Origin: Arthrobacter gandavensis
GTDB lineage: Bacteria > Actinomycetota > Actinomycetes > Actinomycetales > Micrococcaceae
Length of the DNA: 64,000 nt
Direction of reading: 5' to 3'
NCBI RefSeq assembly: GCF_009192735.1
Contig: NZ_VTFU01000003.1
Coordinates: 124,001 to 188,000 of the forward strand
Shown here piece by piece: positions 19,483-28,597 of this stretch. Positions within the stretch are counted from its first letter, which is position 1; each line of letters begins with the position of its first letter. The notes below the pieces were generated by a model. That model saw nothing but the letters and a program-made list of their open reading frames with translations, was not told the DNA's origin and did not search any database. A program made the translations under genes and the position numbers.

Positions 19483-20345
19483 CGGCCGGCCTCCGACGGC
19501 GTTGCCGCGGCGCCGGCGGAGGGGCGGCCGGTGAAGTGGTCCATGGACTGGTACACCTTGAACACCCGCCCGGCAACAACATCCCACAGCGGCTGGGGCA
19601 GCAGACCGCGCAGCGCGCTCCCCAGCGGCACCGTCCACGGCAGCTGAATCCGGGCCTTCCCCGCCATCAGGGCTGCCCATGCCCGGTCCACCACGTATTC
19701 CGGCTCCATCAGCGGCGTCATCAGGGGTCCGCGGGCTCCGGCAAACATGCCGGTCTTGATGTAACTCGGAATGAGGGTGGTGACCTGGACGTGTCCGTTG
19801 CCGGATTCATTGAGCTCCAGGCGCAGCGAATCGCTCCAACCGATCACCGCCCACTTGGAGGCGGTGTACACGCTCATCTTCGGCACGGACAGGGTGCCCG
19901 ACGCGGACGCGACGTTGAGGATGCGGGCCGGTGTGCGGCGGGCAATCATCTCCGGCAGGAACGCACGGGTGATCTGCATCGGGGCGACGGCGTTCACCTG
20001 CATGACGGCGTCAATGTCAGCTTCCGGCGCATGTTCCCAGAAGTACTTGCCCCGCACGATCCCGGCGTTGTTGATCAGGACATCGGGGATCCCGACACCG
20101 GCCATCACCCGGCCGGCGGCAGCCGTGACCTCAGCGAGCGAACTGACGTCCAGGGCGAAGGGGTGGACGGCGCTTCCGCCCGCGGCGCGCAGCTGCGCGG
20201 CCGTAACCTCCAGGGCCTCGGCGTCGCGGTCCCACAGGACCACGTTCGCGGCGCCGTCGCGCACCGCCCGCTCTGCGTACAACCGCCCCATGCCCATGGC
20301 CGCGCCGGTGATGAGCACCGTTCGTCCCGAAACTGATATGCCCAT
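19479..20345 (-). CDS. Short-chain dehydrogenase/reductase
   Basis: An NAD(P)-dependent SDR of 288 residues. Nucleotide-binding TGAAMGMG (about residues 13-20), structural NNAG, catalytic Ser in NVASASG and YTASK are all present. The C-terminal extension after the Rossmann fold (LPWTVPLGSALRGLLPQPLWDVVAGRVFKVYQSMDHFTGR) is typical of SDRs acting on lipophilic substrates. ATG 20345 was chosen because the fold starts there. It is translationally coupled to the aldehyde dehydrogenase and divergent from the uracil permease. Confidence 0.88.
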   Translation of the reverse strand: MGISVSGRTVLITGAAMGMGRLYAERAVRDGAANVVLWDRDAEALEVTAAQLRAAGGSAVHPFALDVSSLAEVTAAAGRVMAGVGIPDVLINNAGIVRGKYFWEHAPEADIDAVMQVNAVAPMQITRAFLPEMIARRTPARILNVASASGTLSVPKMSVYTASKWAVIGWSDSLRLELNESGNGHVQVTTLIPSYIKTGMFAGARGPLMTPLMEPEYVVDRAWAALMAGKARIQLPWTVPLGSALRGLLPQPLWDVVAGRVFKVYQSMDHFTGRPSAGAAATPSEAGR

Positions 20346-20493
20346 GCTGATCCGTCCGTTCACAGCGGACTGCGGCGTCCGCGAATATTGTTTATGCCGG
20401 GTAAAATGGTTCCGCCTGCAAGGTAACACCGTGGACATCAACGCCCGGTACTATTCTGCACGAACCCTCCCCTGGTCTTTGAAAGGCACCTCC

Positions 20494-21807
20494 ATGAGCA
20501 GATTCGGTACGGCCTGGACCATTCACGGTGACGGCAAAACCATCAAACCAGGTGAATACGTGGCTCCCGGCGAACGGCTGAGCTGGCCCCGCACCATCGG
20601 CATCGGTTCCCAGCACGTGGTGGCCATGTTCGGCGCCACCTTCCTGGTTCCCCTGCTGACGGGTTTCCCGCCCGCCACCACCCTGCTGTTTTCAGGCATC
20701 GGCACCATCCTGTTCCTGATCATTACGGCCGGCCGGGTACCGAGCTATCTGGGCTCCAGCTTCGCGTTCATCGCTCCGATCACGGCTGCCACCAGCCAGC
20801 ACGGCCCCGGCGGAGCTCTCGGCGGGATCATCATGGCCGGAGCCGCGCTGTTCCTCATTGGCCTGGCCGTCCAGATCGCGGGAACCAAGTGGATCCAGAT
20901 CCTGATGCCGCCCGTGGTCACCGGCACCATCGTTGCGCTGATCGGCCTCAACCTCGCCGGATCGGCGCGGGACAACTTCGAGAAGGGCCCCCTGACTGCT
21001 GTTGTCACGGTGCTGGCCATCTTGGTGGCCACCGTGCTGTTCAAGGGGTTCCTTGGCCGCCTGGCGATCCTCCTGGGCGTGGTGGCAGGCTACATTGCCG
21101 CCTGGTGGCAGGGGGAAGTGGATTTCCAGGCCATCAATGACGCTGCCTGGTTCGGCCTTCCGGATTTCCAATCCCCCACCTTCCACTTCTCAGTCATCGG
21201 GCTGTTTGTTCCGGTGGTCCTGGTCCTGGTGGCCGAGAACATTGGACACGTAAAGTCCGTTGCCGCGATGACCGGCAGAGACCTTGACCCCTACGCCGGC
21301 CGCGCCCTGATGGCCGACGGCCTGGCCACCGTGCTGGCCGGCTCCGGCGGCGGTTCGGCAACCACCACGTACGCGGAAAACATCGGAGTCATGGCCGCAT
21401 CCCGGGTGTACTCCACGGCGGCGTACTGGGTGGCCGGCATCGTGGCCATCCTGCTGAGCCTCTTCCCCAAGTTCGGCGCCATGATCGCCACAGTTCCCGG
21501 CGGCGTCCTGGGCGGCGCCGGCGTCATCCTCTACGGGATGATCGGCATCCTCGGCGTGCGCATCTGGGTCGACAACCAGGTGAACTTCTCCAACCCGATC
21601 AACCTCTCCACCGCGGGCTTGGGCCTGATCATTGCCATCGCCAACTTCACCTGGGTGGTGGCCGGGCTGGAGTTCGGCGGCATTGCCCTGGGCACCGGCG
21701 CCACGCTGCTGGCCTTCCACGGCATGCAGGCCATCGCGCGCTGGCGCGGCACCGATCCCGACCAGCCCGCGGAAGACCGGGGCGCCCGGCCGAGCCGGCT
21801 GGGCTAA
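20494..21807 (+). CDS. uraA: Uracil permease (NCS2 family)
   Basis: A membrane nucleobase:proton symporter, 437 residues with about 12-14 hydrophobic segments. The central motif AENIGHVKSVAAMTGRDLDPYAGRAL and the later GGGSATTTYAENIGVMA carry the substrate-binding glutamates conserved in UraA/RutG/PyrP, supporting uracil rather than xanthine. ATG 20494 has AAAGG about 9 nt upstream. No pyr gene is adjacent. I found no convincing promoter in the 148-nt divergent gap. Its stop overlaps the stop of the convergent glycerate kinase gene. Confidence 0.88.
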   Translation: MSRFGTAWTIHGDGKTIKPGEYVAPGERLSWPRTIGIGSQHVVAMFGATFLVPLLTGFPPATTLLFSGIGTILFLIITAGRVPSYLGSSFAFIAPITAATSQHGPGGALGGIIMAGAALFLIGLAVQIAGTKWIQILMPPVVTGTIVALIGLNLAGSARDNFEKGPLTAVVTVLAILVATVLFKGFLGRLAILLGVVAGYIAAWWQGEVDFQAINDAAWFGLPDFQSPTFHFSVIGLFVPVVLVLVAENIGHVKSVAAMTGRDLDPYAGRALMADGLATVLAGSGGGSATTTYAENIGVMAASRVYSTAAYWVAGIVAILLSLFPKFGAMIATVPGGVLGGAGVILYGMIGILGVRIWVDNQVNFSNPINLSTAGLGLIIAIANFTWVVAGLEFGGIALGTGATLLAFHGMQAIARWRGTDPDQPAEDRGARPSRLG

Positions 21808-22913
21808 GCCCCTTCGAGGGCCTGGACCGTGGCCCGGGTCAGCCAGCGGCCCGCATGGGCCATCGCGTCCTGCGGATCCGCGGCCAGGTCCAGGAGGCTT
21901 GCCGCTGCCACCACGCCGTATTCGGCCAGAATATGGGGCGGCAGGGTAATCCGACCGGCGAGGGCAACCACCGGAATGCCGGCATCACGGGCACGTTCCG
22001 CCACGGACAGCGGAGCCTTGCCGTACCGGGACTGGTCGTCCAGCGATCCCTCGCCCGTCAGCACCAAATCAGCCGTGGTCATGGCGGTGTCCAGCCCGGT
22101 AAGCCGGGAAATGACGTCAAAGCCGCTTTCCAGAGACGCGCCGGTAAACGCCAGGAAAGCTGACGGAAAACCGCCGGCCGCACCGGCACCCGGAATGTCG
22201 ACGTCGATGCCGGTCCCCTCGCGCAGCAGGGCGGCCCACCGCACCAGGGCTTCATCCAGCAGCAGGCGTGCGGAGGCATCGGCACCCTTTTGCTCCCCGA
22301 ACACGTGGGCCGCGCCTTCCGGCCCGGTGAGCGGGTTGGTGACGTCGGCGGCGATGCGGACCTGCACCCCGCGCAGCCTGCTGTCCAGGGCCGAAGCATC
22401 GATGGATGCCGCCGTGGACAGGCCGGCTCCGCCCGGCGGCACCGGCTCTCCGGCGGCGTCGAGGATGCGCAGGCCCAGGGCGGTCAACGCGCCCGATCCG
22501 CCGTCCGTCATGGCGGAGCCGCCAATGCCGAGCACAATTTCGGTGGCTCCGGCGTCGAGCGCCTCACGGATCAGCTCGCCGCTGCCGTAGCTTGTCGCCG
22601 CCAGCGAGGACTGCACGGACGGATCCACGAGCATCAGCCCGGAGGCGCGTGCGGTCTCAATCACTGCGGTCTTGCCGGTCAGGGCCCACACGGCAGTGAC
22701 GTACCCGCCCAGGGGTCCGCGCACATTGGCGGTGTACTCCTTCGCCCCGGCCGCGAGCGCCGCCTCCAGGGTGCCTTCGCCGCCGTCGGCAACCGGCACC
22801 AGGGTCACGTCGGCCTCCGGATACACGGAAAGCACGCCTTCGGCCATGGCCGCTGCGGCTTCCACTGCTGAAAGTGAACCTTTGAATTTATCCGGGGCAA
22901 TAAGTACACGCAT
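21804..22913 (-). CDS. glxK: Glycerate kinase (GlxK/GarK type)
   Basis: Phosphorylates glycerate (to 2-phosphoglycerate in most members of this family), feeding glyoxylate or sugar-acid breakdown into glycolysis. The N-terminus MRVLIAPDKFKGSLSA and VPVADGGEGTLEAAL are family hallmarks, with IVLGIGGSAMTDGGSGALTALG in the middle and ADLVLTGEGSLDDQS late. The 369-residue length is normal. No other glyoxylate genes are adjacent. The stop codon interlocks with that of uraA (CTAA on the plus strand), leaving no room for a terminator. Confidence 0.93.
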   Translation of the reverse strand: MRVLIAPDKFKGSLSAVEAAAAMAEGVLSVYPEADVTLVPVADGGEGTLEAALAAGAKEYTANVRGPLGGYVTAVWALTGKTAVIETARASGLMLVDPSVQSSLAATSYGSGELIREALDAGATEIVLGIGGSAMTDGGSGALTALGLRILDAAGEPVPPGGAGLSTAASIDASALDSRLRGVQVRIAADVTNPLTGPEGAAHVFGEQKGADASARLLLDEALVRWAALLREGTGIDVDIPGAGAAGGFPSAFLAFTGASLESGFDVISRLTGLDTAMTTADLVLTGEGSLDDQSRYGKAPLSVAERARDAGIPVVALAGRITLPPHILAEYGVVAAASLLDLAADPQDAMAHAGRWLTRATVQALEGA

Positions 22914-22972
22914 GCCCCCATACTGCCAGCCCGGGGGCCGATCCTGCGGGAAGGCGGCAGCGGGTCAGGTCT

Positions 22973-23749
22973 TCACGGATGCCGCTGCGGCCAGCTGCCC
23001 CGCCGGGCCAGGACGCCGGCAAGCAGATCGGCGCGGTCGGAAACCAGGCCGTCCACGCCCAGATCAAGCAGCCGTTCCATGTCTGCGGGGTCGTTCACCG
23101 TCCAGACGTGGACCTGCAGGCCGGCACGGTGGCACCGGGAAATGAACTTCTGCGTCACAACCCGCACCGGCCCCTGCCGCTCGGGAACCTGCAGGCACTG
23201 GTACCGTCCCAGCCGGGCCAGCACACCGGCCAGGCCTGCCGGCGCGAGCAGCACGGTCAGGGCCGTGAAAACCGCGCCCGCCGAGCTGGCTGCCGGCCGG
23301 GCCAGGCGCCGGAGTGCCGCCAGCCGCCTCCGGTCCGAAAATGACGTCACGAGGACCCGGTCGTGGGCGCCGTGCTTGTTCAGCAGCCGGGCCAGCTCAG
23401 CCGATCCGGCGGCATCCTTGATGTCCACGTTCAGCCGGATCCCGGGCAGCCCGGTCAGGACGTCCTCGAAGGTGGGAATGCTCTCCGATCCCCCGACCCG
23501 GGCACGAAGAACCTCGCGCATGCTGAGGCTGTTCACGGGTCCGCCGGTGCCGGCCACCCGGTCCAACGCCGCATCGTGGAAGGCCAGGAGCACGCCGTCG
23601 CGCGTTGTGCGCACGTCAGTCTCGAGATAGCCGAACCCCAGCCCGGCAGCTGCGCGAAAGGCGGTCATGGTGTTCTCCAGCCCCTCCCGGGAAAAGCCGC
23701 GGTGGGCCAGGCCAAGCGGGGCCGGGGTGTCAAAGTAGGGGTATCTCAC
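22973..23749 (-). CDS. Glycerophosphodiester phosphodiesterase
   Basis: Hydrolyses glycerophosphodiesters, the deacylation products of phospholipids, to glycerol 3-phosphate and an alcohol. GLAHRGFSREGLENTMTAF holds the conserved HRG, ETDVRTTRDGVLLAFHDAALDR the metal-binding E-D and catalytic His, and LNVDIKD the third metal ligand. The late VHVWTVNDPADMERLLDLGVDGLVSDR is also standard. The start is uncertain: GTG 23749 gives the best match to the family N-terminus, while ATG 23794 adds 15 residues. No signal peptide, so probably cytoplasmic. It is divergent from the MprF-like gene. Confidence 0.9.
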   Translation of the reverse strand: MRYPYFDTPAPLGLAHRGFSREGLENTMTAFRAAAGLGFGYLETDVRTTRDGVLLAFHDAALDRVAGTGGPVNSLSMREVLRARVGGSESIPTFEDVLTGLPGIRLNVDIKDAAGSAELARLLNKHGAHDRVLVTSFSDRRRLAALRRLARPAASSAGAVFTALTVLLAPAGLAGVLARLGRYQCLQVPERQGPVRVVTQKFISRCHRAGLQVHVWTVNDPADMERLLDLGVDGLVSDRADLLAGVLARRGSWPQRHP

Positions 23750-23883
23750 CCTGCGTACTTTATCCGGCGGAGGCGCCGCATCCGGGCAAGGCATCCCCTT
23801 TCCGGCGCCCTGCGTCCTAGACTGGCACCACCCGCAGGCGGCCCCGGCCTTCGGAGGTCCCGAGCGGTGCGGAGGTACCTGGC

Positions 23884-26436
23884 TTGGCATCTGTATCCCC
23901 CACTGACCATGCACCTTCAATCCCCGGCGCGGGAGCTGGCCGGGGTGTGCGGTGGGCGGTGGAATGGCTGCGCGGCAGCGTCCGCCGGGCACCCGTGACG
24001 ATGACGTTCCTGGTCTTCTTTTGGATTGCCGGCGCGGCCACCCGCAGCCTTCGCTCAGGTCCGGAGGGCGGCCTGGCCCGCACGGTGGTGCTGTCCGCGG
24101 AATCGCTCCCCGAACACTGGCCCGCACTGCTGCTGTCAGGCTTCTGGGCAGCCGGGCTGCCCGGGTACATCACCGGGACCCTGCTGATCCTGTTGGTCGG
24201 GCCGCCCTGCGAGCGGCTGATGGGTCCGCTGAAGCTCGCCGTTGCCGCGGGCGCGTCCCAGGTGCTGGGCTCACTGCTGGCCATCGGCTTCGCCCATGCG
24301 GCGAATGCGGTTGCCGGGGAGTGGTCCCGTGCCTTGGAATCGGAATCCTTTGTGGGCCCGGTGGCCATGGCCTGCGGTGCGGCCATGGCGTTGAGCGCGC
24401 AGCTTTCCACCCTGTGGCGCCGCCGGCTGCGGGTGGGGCTCCTGACACTGCTGGTGCTGCTGGCGCTCTACGGCGGGTCCTTCCACAGCATCACCGCCCT
24501 GGGAGCGGCAACGGTGGGCGCGGTTGGCGGTCCCCTGCTGTCCGGCCGGCTTCCCGCCTGGCCCGGCCGCCTGGTCACCAGCCGGCGGGAGGCACGGGTG
24601 CTGGTGGGCCTGGTGGTGGTCGCCTCCGCTGTGGGGCCGGTGATCTCCGCGCTGGGCTCTCAGTCGGTGGGTCCGCTGGCCGTTCTCCGTTTCCTCTTCA
24701 CCTCTGTGGAGATGACGGATCCTCAGGCCGTCCTGGCGCTGTGCAGCGATCCGAGCCAGGCGGTGGACTGCAGAGCCGCCAAACTCCAGCTGCGGGCCGG
24801 CCCCGCCGGCTTCTTCCTGGCCACCCTCCCCCAGGTCCTGCTCGTGGTCTTCGCTGACGGCCTGCGGCGCGGACGCCGCTTCGCGTGGGGCGCGGCCCTG
24901 CTGCTGCAGGCACTGATGACTCTCCTGGCCGGCTTCCGGATCATCCGCTACCTCAGCGGCGGCGACCCGGGCAGCCGTTATGAGCTCGGTGCGGCCCAGG
25001 ACGCCCTGGCGCTGGTGCTGCCCATGCTCGTTCCGCTGGCAGTGCTGGTGCTGCTCGGCGCGACCCGCAGCCTCTTCACCGTTTCCGCGGCAAGGGGAAC
25101 CTACCGCCGGGCAGCGGCACGGGTGGCCGGCGCGGCTGTGGCGCTCAGTGCGGTCTACGTTGCCGGCGGACTGCTGGACCGGAACGGGTTTACACCCCCT
25201 GCTTCCGCCGGACTCCTTGTTGCGGACCTGCCGCAGCGGTTCCTGCCTGTCCTGGAACTGACCACTTCGGCTCCGGGCCTACTGCCGGTGACGGTGTTTG
25301 CCGATCTGCTGTATGAAGGGGTGGGCTTCGTCTTTTGGGTTTTCACCTGCGTGGTTCTGCTGCGGTCCTGGCTTCAGGCCCCGAGCGGCCGCCATGCTCC
25401 CGACAGCGACCGGGCCCGGGAACTGCTGATGAAACACGGCGGCAGCACCATGGCTTGGATGACGCTGTGGCCGGGCAACACCTATTGGTTTGCCCCCGGC
25501 GGCAATTCCTATGTGGCGTTCCGCCCGATTTTCGGTGTTGCGCTGACCGTGGGCGAACCCGTGGGGCCGGCCGGCGAACTGCAAAGCAGCGTTAAGGAGT
25601 TTTCCGAGTACTGCACGGCTTCCGGGTTGGTGGCGTGTTTTTATTCGGTGACCTCCGCGGTGGAGGAGATCACTGCCGGTCTGGGGTATTCCCGGCTTCA
25701 GGTGGCCGAGGAAACCGTCCTCCCCCTGGGCGGCCTGGAGTTTAAGGGCCGCAAGTTCCAGGACGTCCGCACCGCAATGAATCATGCGCGGAAAGCAGGA
25801 ATTGAGGCCCGGTGGATCGACTATTCCACCGCGCCGCTTGCCCTGCTGGACCAGCTTCATGCCATCTCCGAGGAATGGGTGGCGGACAAGAAGATGCCGG
25901 AGATGGGCTTTACCCTCGGCGGATTGGACGAGGTTGCCGATCCTGAGGTGCGCTGCCTGCTGGCCGTGGACAGCGACGGCACCGTGCACGGGATCACGTC
26001 CTGGCTGCCGATTTACCGCGACGGAGCGGTGGTGGGCTGGACACTGGACTTTATGCGGCGGCGCAGTACGGGGTTCCGGCCAAGCATGGATTTCCTGATT
26101 GCCTCCGCCGCCAAGCTCCTGCAGGACGAGGGGTATGAGCTGATCAGTCTCTCAGGCGCGCCGCTGGCCCGGTCCCGGGGGACGGGCGAGGGCGATGCTC
26201 CGCTTTTGGACCGCGTCCTGGACCTCCTGGGAGCAACGCTTGAGCCGGTGTATGGCTTTCGTTCCCTGCTCGCCTTCAAGGCCAAGTTCCAGCCGACGTA
26301 TGTTCCCCTGTACATGGCGTATCTGGATCCGGCGTCCCTGCCGGCCATCGGCAACGCGGTGGCCCGGGCCTATCTGCCCGAAGTGTCGCTGAGCCAGAGC
26401 CTGACCCTGGTCCGGCGCATCGTGGATGCCCGGTGA
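23884..26436 (+). CDS. MprF-like aminoacyl-phospholipid synthase (membrane domain plus DUF2156)
   Basis: An 850-residue membrane protein. Roughly residues 35-480 hold many hydrophobic segments; from about residue 505 a soluble domain matches the DUF2156 (LPG synthase C-terminal) GNAT-like fold (DRARELLMKHGGSTMAWMTL, FYSVTSAVEEITAGLGYSRLQVAEETVL, TLDFMRRRS). Such enzymes move an amino acid from aminoacyl-tRNA to a membrane lipid, changing surface charge. The first ~190 residues look rhomboid-like (GPPCERLMG, FHSITALGAATVGAVGG) but the protease serine motif is missing. The TTG start has GGAGG 8 nt upstream. The stop overlaps the next start (GTGA). Amino acid and lipid specificity are unknown. 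Confidence 0.8.
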   Translation: MASVSPTDHAPSIPGAGAGRGVRWAVEWLRGSVRRAPVTMTFLVFFWIAGAATRSLRSGPEGGLARTVVLSAESLPEHWPALLLSGFWAAGLPGYITGTLLILLVGPPCERLMGPLKLAVAAGASQVLGSLLAIGFAHAANAVAGEWSRALESESFVGPVAMACGAAMALSAQLSTLWRRRLRVGLLTLLVLLALYGGSFHSITALGAATVGAVGGPLLSGRLPAWPGRLVTSRREARVLVGLVVVASAVGPVISALGSQSVGPLAVLRFLFTSVEMTDPQAVLALCSDPSQAVDCRAAKLQLRAGPAGFFLATLPQVLLVVFADGLRRGRRFAWGAALLLQALMTLLAGFRIIRYLSGGDPGSRYELGAAQDALALVLPMLVPLAVLVLLGATRSLFTVSAARGTYRRAAARVAGAAVALSAVYVAGGLLDRNGFTPPASAGLLVADLPQRFLPVLELTTSAPGLLPVTVFADLLYEGVGFVFWVFTCVVLLRSWLQAPSGRHAPDSDRARELLMKHGGSTMAWMTLWPGNTYWFAPGGNSYVAFRPIFGVALTVGEPVGPAGELQSSVKEFSEYCTASGLVACFYSVTSAVEEITAGLGYSRLQVAEETVLPLGGLEFKGRKFQDVRTAMNHARKAGIEARWIDYSTAPLALLDQLHAISEEWVADKKMPEMGFTLGGLDEVADPEVRCLLAVDSDGTVHGITSWLPIYRDGAVVGWTLDFMRRRSTGFRPSMDFLIASAAKLLQDEGYELISLSGAPLARSRGTGEGDAPLLDRVLDLLGATLEPVYGFRSLLAFKAKFQPTYVPLYMAYLDPASLPAIGNAVARAYLPEVSLSQSLTLVRRIVDAR

Positions 26437-27734
26437 ACTCCGTATCCCTGCTGGCGGGCGTGGTGCCGGCCGTGCTGCTGACCCTGGGCGGGCTGTCCGT
26501 GGCATGGCTGGCGGCCGGCCGGAAGAAACATCTGCTGCTGGTGCTGCCCGCGGCCGCGGTGGCGGCCGCGGGCTTGACGTATGCCCTGTTCCTGCTTGCG
26601 GAGGAGGTTTTCCGGTGGTGGAACAACTCCCTGCCGCGCATTCTGTACGTATATGCCGGGCTGGGCATACTCGCGCTGATCCTTGCCGTGGTGCGGCTTC
26701 GCGCCGTCGACTCCGTGCGCCCCAGGGTCCTGGCGCTGGTCGCCGCTCTCCTGGCACTGCTGGCAGTCGCGGTGACCGTGAACATGGCGTACGCGCAGTA
26801 CCCCACCCTGGGATCACTGCTCAGTCCGCCCCGCCCCACGGATGAAGAGGTTCCGGACCGGGATCCCTCGTCCGCCGCGGGCCTGCCCGCCACCACCGAC
26901 GCAAACTGGTCCCCGCCCGGCAACATGCCCGCGGGCGGACGGCTCTATCAGGCGGACATTCCGGGCAGCGTGTCAGGCTACGCGTCCAACCCCGGCCTGG
27001 TGTACCTCCCGCCTGCCTATTTGGCCGACCCTCCGGCAGTGAACCTCCCCGTGCTGGTGCTGATCCATGGCCAGCCGGGAAGCCCGAAGGACTGGCTCGT
27101 CGGAGGGCAGCTGTTGGAGGTGATGGACGCATATGCCGCCGCCCATCAGGGGCTGGCGCCCGTGGTGGTGATGCCGGATGCCTCCAACGCCAACAACGCC
27201 AACTGGCCGCTGTGCATGGATACGGACACCAGCGCCTCGGGCACATACCTGGCCGTGGACGTCCCGGCCTGGGTGCAGCGGCATCTCGCGTCAGGGCTCT
27301 CCGGGGGACATCAGTGGGCGGTGGCGGGGTATTCCTACGGGGGAACCTGCGCCATGCAGCTGGCCACGAACTTTCCGGACGCCTACCCCACCTTCATCGA
27401 CATTGCCGGGGAAGCTGAACCCACCGTGCCGCAGGGAGAATCTCAACTCATCAAGACCTATTTTGGCGGGGACGAGTCCAGGTTCAAGGCTCAAAACGCC
27501 CTGGACCTGCTGGCGGCCAGGTCCTTTCCGGATTCCGCGGGCATAGTCGCGGTGGGCGTCGATGATTCGGTGTACGAACCCCAGGGCCAGCGGGTCTACG
27601 ACGCCGCCAAGGCGGCGGGGATGGACGTGAGCATCCAGAAGCTTCCGGGCGGCCATTCCTGGCAGGTGTGGAAGGCCGGGCTGGCCAACAACCTCGACTG
27701 GCTCTGCCGCAGACTGGGCATACTTGGTTCATGA
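26433..27734 (+). CDS. Membrane-anchored esterase of the alpha/beta-hydrolase fold
   Basis: A 433-residue protein with four N-terminal hydrophobic segments (within residues 1-120), then an esterase D-like domain. LVLIHGQPGSPKDWL forms the oxyanion region, AGYSYGGTCAMQLA holds the nucleophile Ser (about residue 300), and LPGGHSWQVWKAG the catalytic His near the C-terminus. The hydrolase domain should face outside. The GTG start overlaps the MprF-like stop by 4 nt. Esterases next to aminoacyl-lipid synthases are known to remove the amino acid from the lipid in some bacteria; that role is inferred from context here. Confidence 0.82.
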   Translation: MNSVSLLAGVVPAVLLTLGGLSVAWLAAGRKKHLLLVLPAAAVAAAGLTYALFLLAEEVFRWWNNSLPRILYVYAGLGILALILAVVRLRAVDSVRPRVLALVAALLALLAVAVTVNMAYAQYPTLGSLLSPPRPTDEEVPDRDPSSAAGLPATTDANWSPPGNMPAGGRLYQADIPGSVSGYASNPGLVYLPPAYLADPPAVNLPVLVLIHGQPGSPKDWLVGGQLLEVMDAYAAAHQGLAPVVVMPDASNANNANWPLCMDTDTSASGTYLAVDVPAWVQRHLASGLSGGHQWAVAGYSYGGTCAMQLATNFPDAYPTFIDIAGEAEPTVPQGESQLIKTYFGGDESRFKAQNALDLLAARSFPDSAGIVAVGVDDSVYEPQGQRVYDAAKAAGMDVSIQKLPGGHSWQVWKAGLANNLDWLCRRLGILGS

Positions 27735-28555
27735 CCAATGCACCACGGAATCCTTCCACCGGACCGGAACCCGGGTCCGGGCCGGCGGGCAGAGCGGGGC
27801 TGGCGGGCTGGATTGCCGCGGCATTCGCTTGGCTGGCACGCCTGACCTCTCCGCACGCGGCACTGCTGATCACGCTGGCGGCCGGACTGGTCCCGGCATT
27901 GCTCCTGACCGTGGGATCGGCGGAAGTCTACGACGCGGTGTCCGAGTCCGACGGAGTGGCCCGGCTTGACCAGCCGGTCCTGGAGGCGGCCATGATGCTG
28001 CGCTCACCGCAGCTGGACGGAGCCGTGACGGCGTTCACCAATCTGGGCGGCACCATCGGCATGCCCATCCTGGCGGGCGCGGCGATGCTGGCCATGGCGC
28101 TGAAGTGGCGCTCCTGGACCCCCGTGGTGCTCCTGGCGGCCGCCGCGGCGGGATCCCTGCTGATGACGGTGGCCGGCAAGAGACTGATTGGCCGCACCCG
28201 TCCGCCGCTGACGGACGCCGTTCCGCCGTATGAGCACTCCGCGTCCTTCCCCAGCGGCCATTCACTGAACGCCGTTGTTATTGCCGGAGTGGTGGCGTAC
28301 CTGTTGGTCCTGCACCTGGATAGCCGCAGCGCCAAGGTGATGACCGTGCTTGGAGCAGCCGTTTTTGCAGCCGCCATGGGCATGAGCCGGGTTTACTTGG
28401 GGCACCACTGGTTCACCGATGTCCTGGTGGCCTGGACCCTCGGGCTGGCCTGGCTGGCGGTGGTGATTACCGCGCACCGGCTGCTGCATTCCCGGCGGCT
28501 GGCCGGAAGGACCGCAGTGGCGGGCAATACCGCGGAGCGTGGCCGGCCGCGCTAG
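27731..28555 (+). CDS. PAP2-family membrane phosphatase
   Basis: A 274-residue membrane phosphatase with six or so hydrophobic segments. The three PAP2 motifs are complete: KRLIGRTRPP (about residue 150), SFPSGHSLNA (about 172) and SRVYLGHHWFTDV (about 218). Members dephosphorylate phosphatidate, phosphatidylglycerol phosphate or undecaprenyl pyrophosphate on the outer face. The ATG overlaps the esterase stop (ATGA), giving a three-gene coupled set that suggests a joint role in lipid head-group metabolism. The N-terminal ~30 residues are Pro/Gly-rich and cytosolic. Confidence 0.9.
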   Translation: MTNAPRNPSTGPEPGSGPAGRAGLAGWIAAAFAWLARLTSPHAALLITLAAGLVPALLLTVGSAEVYDAVSESDGVARLDQPVLEAAMMLRSPQLDGAVTAFTNLGGTIGMPILAGAAMLAMALKWRSWTPVVLLAAAAAGSLLMTVAGKRLIGRTRPPLTDAVPPYEHSASFPSGHSLNAVVIAGVVAYLLVLHLDSRSAKVMTVLGAAVFAAAMGMSRVYLGHHWFTDVLVAWTLGLAWLAVVITAHRLLHSRRLAGRTAVAGNTAERGRPR

Positions 28556-28597
28556 AACCGGGCGGCAGGACAGCGGACCGGCTCGTTCCCGTCCCGC

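Noticed and set aside
20388-20407. TTGTTT and TAAAAT upstream of uraA as a promoter
   Set aside because: The two elements are only 8 nt apart, far too close for a sigma-70 promoter.
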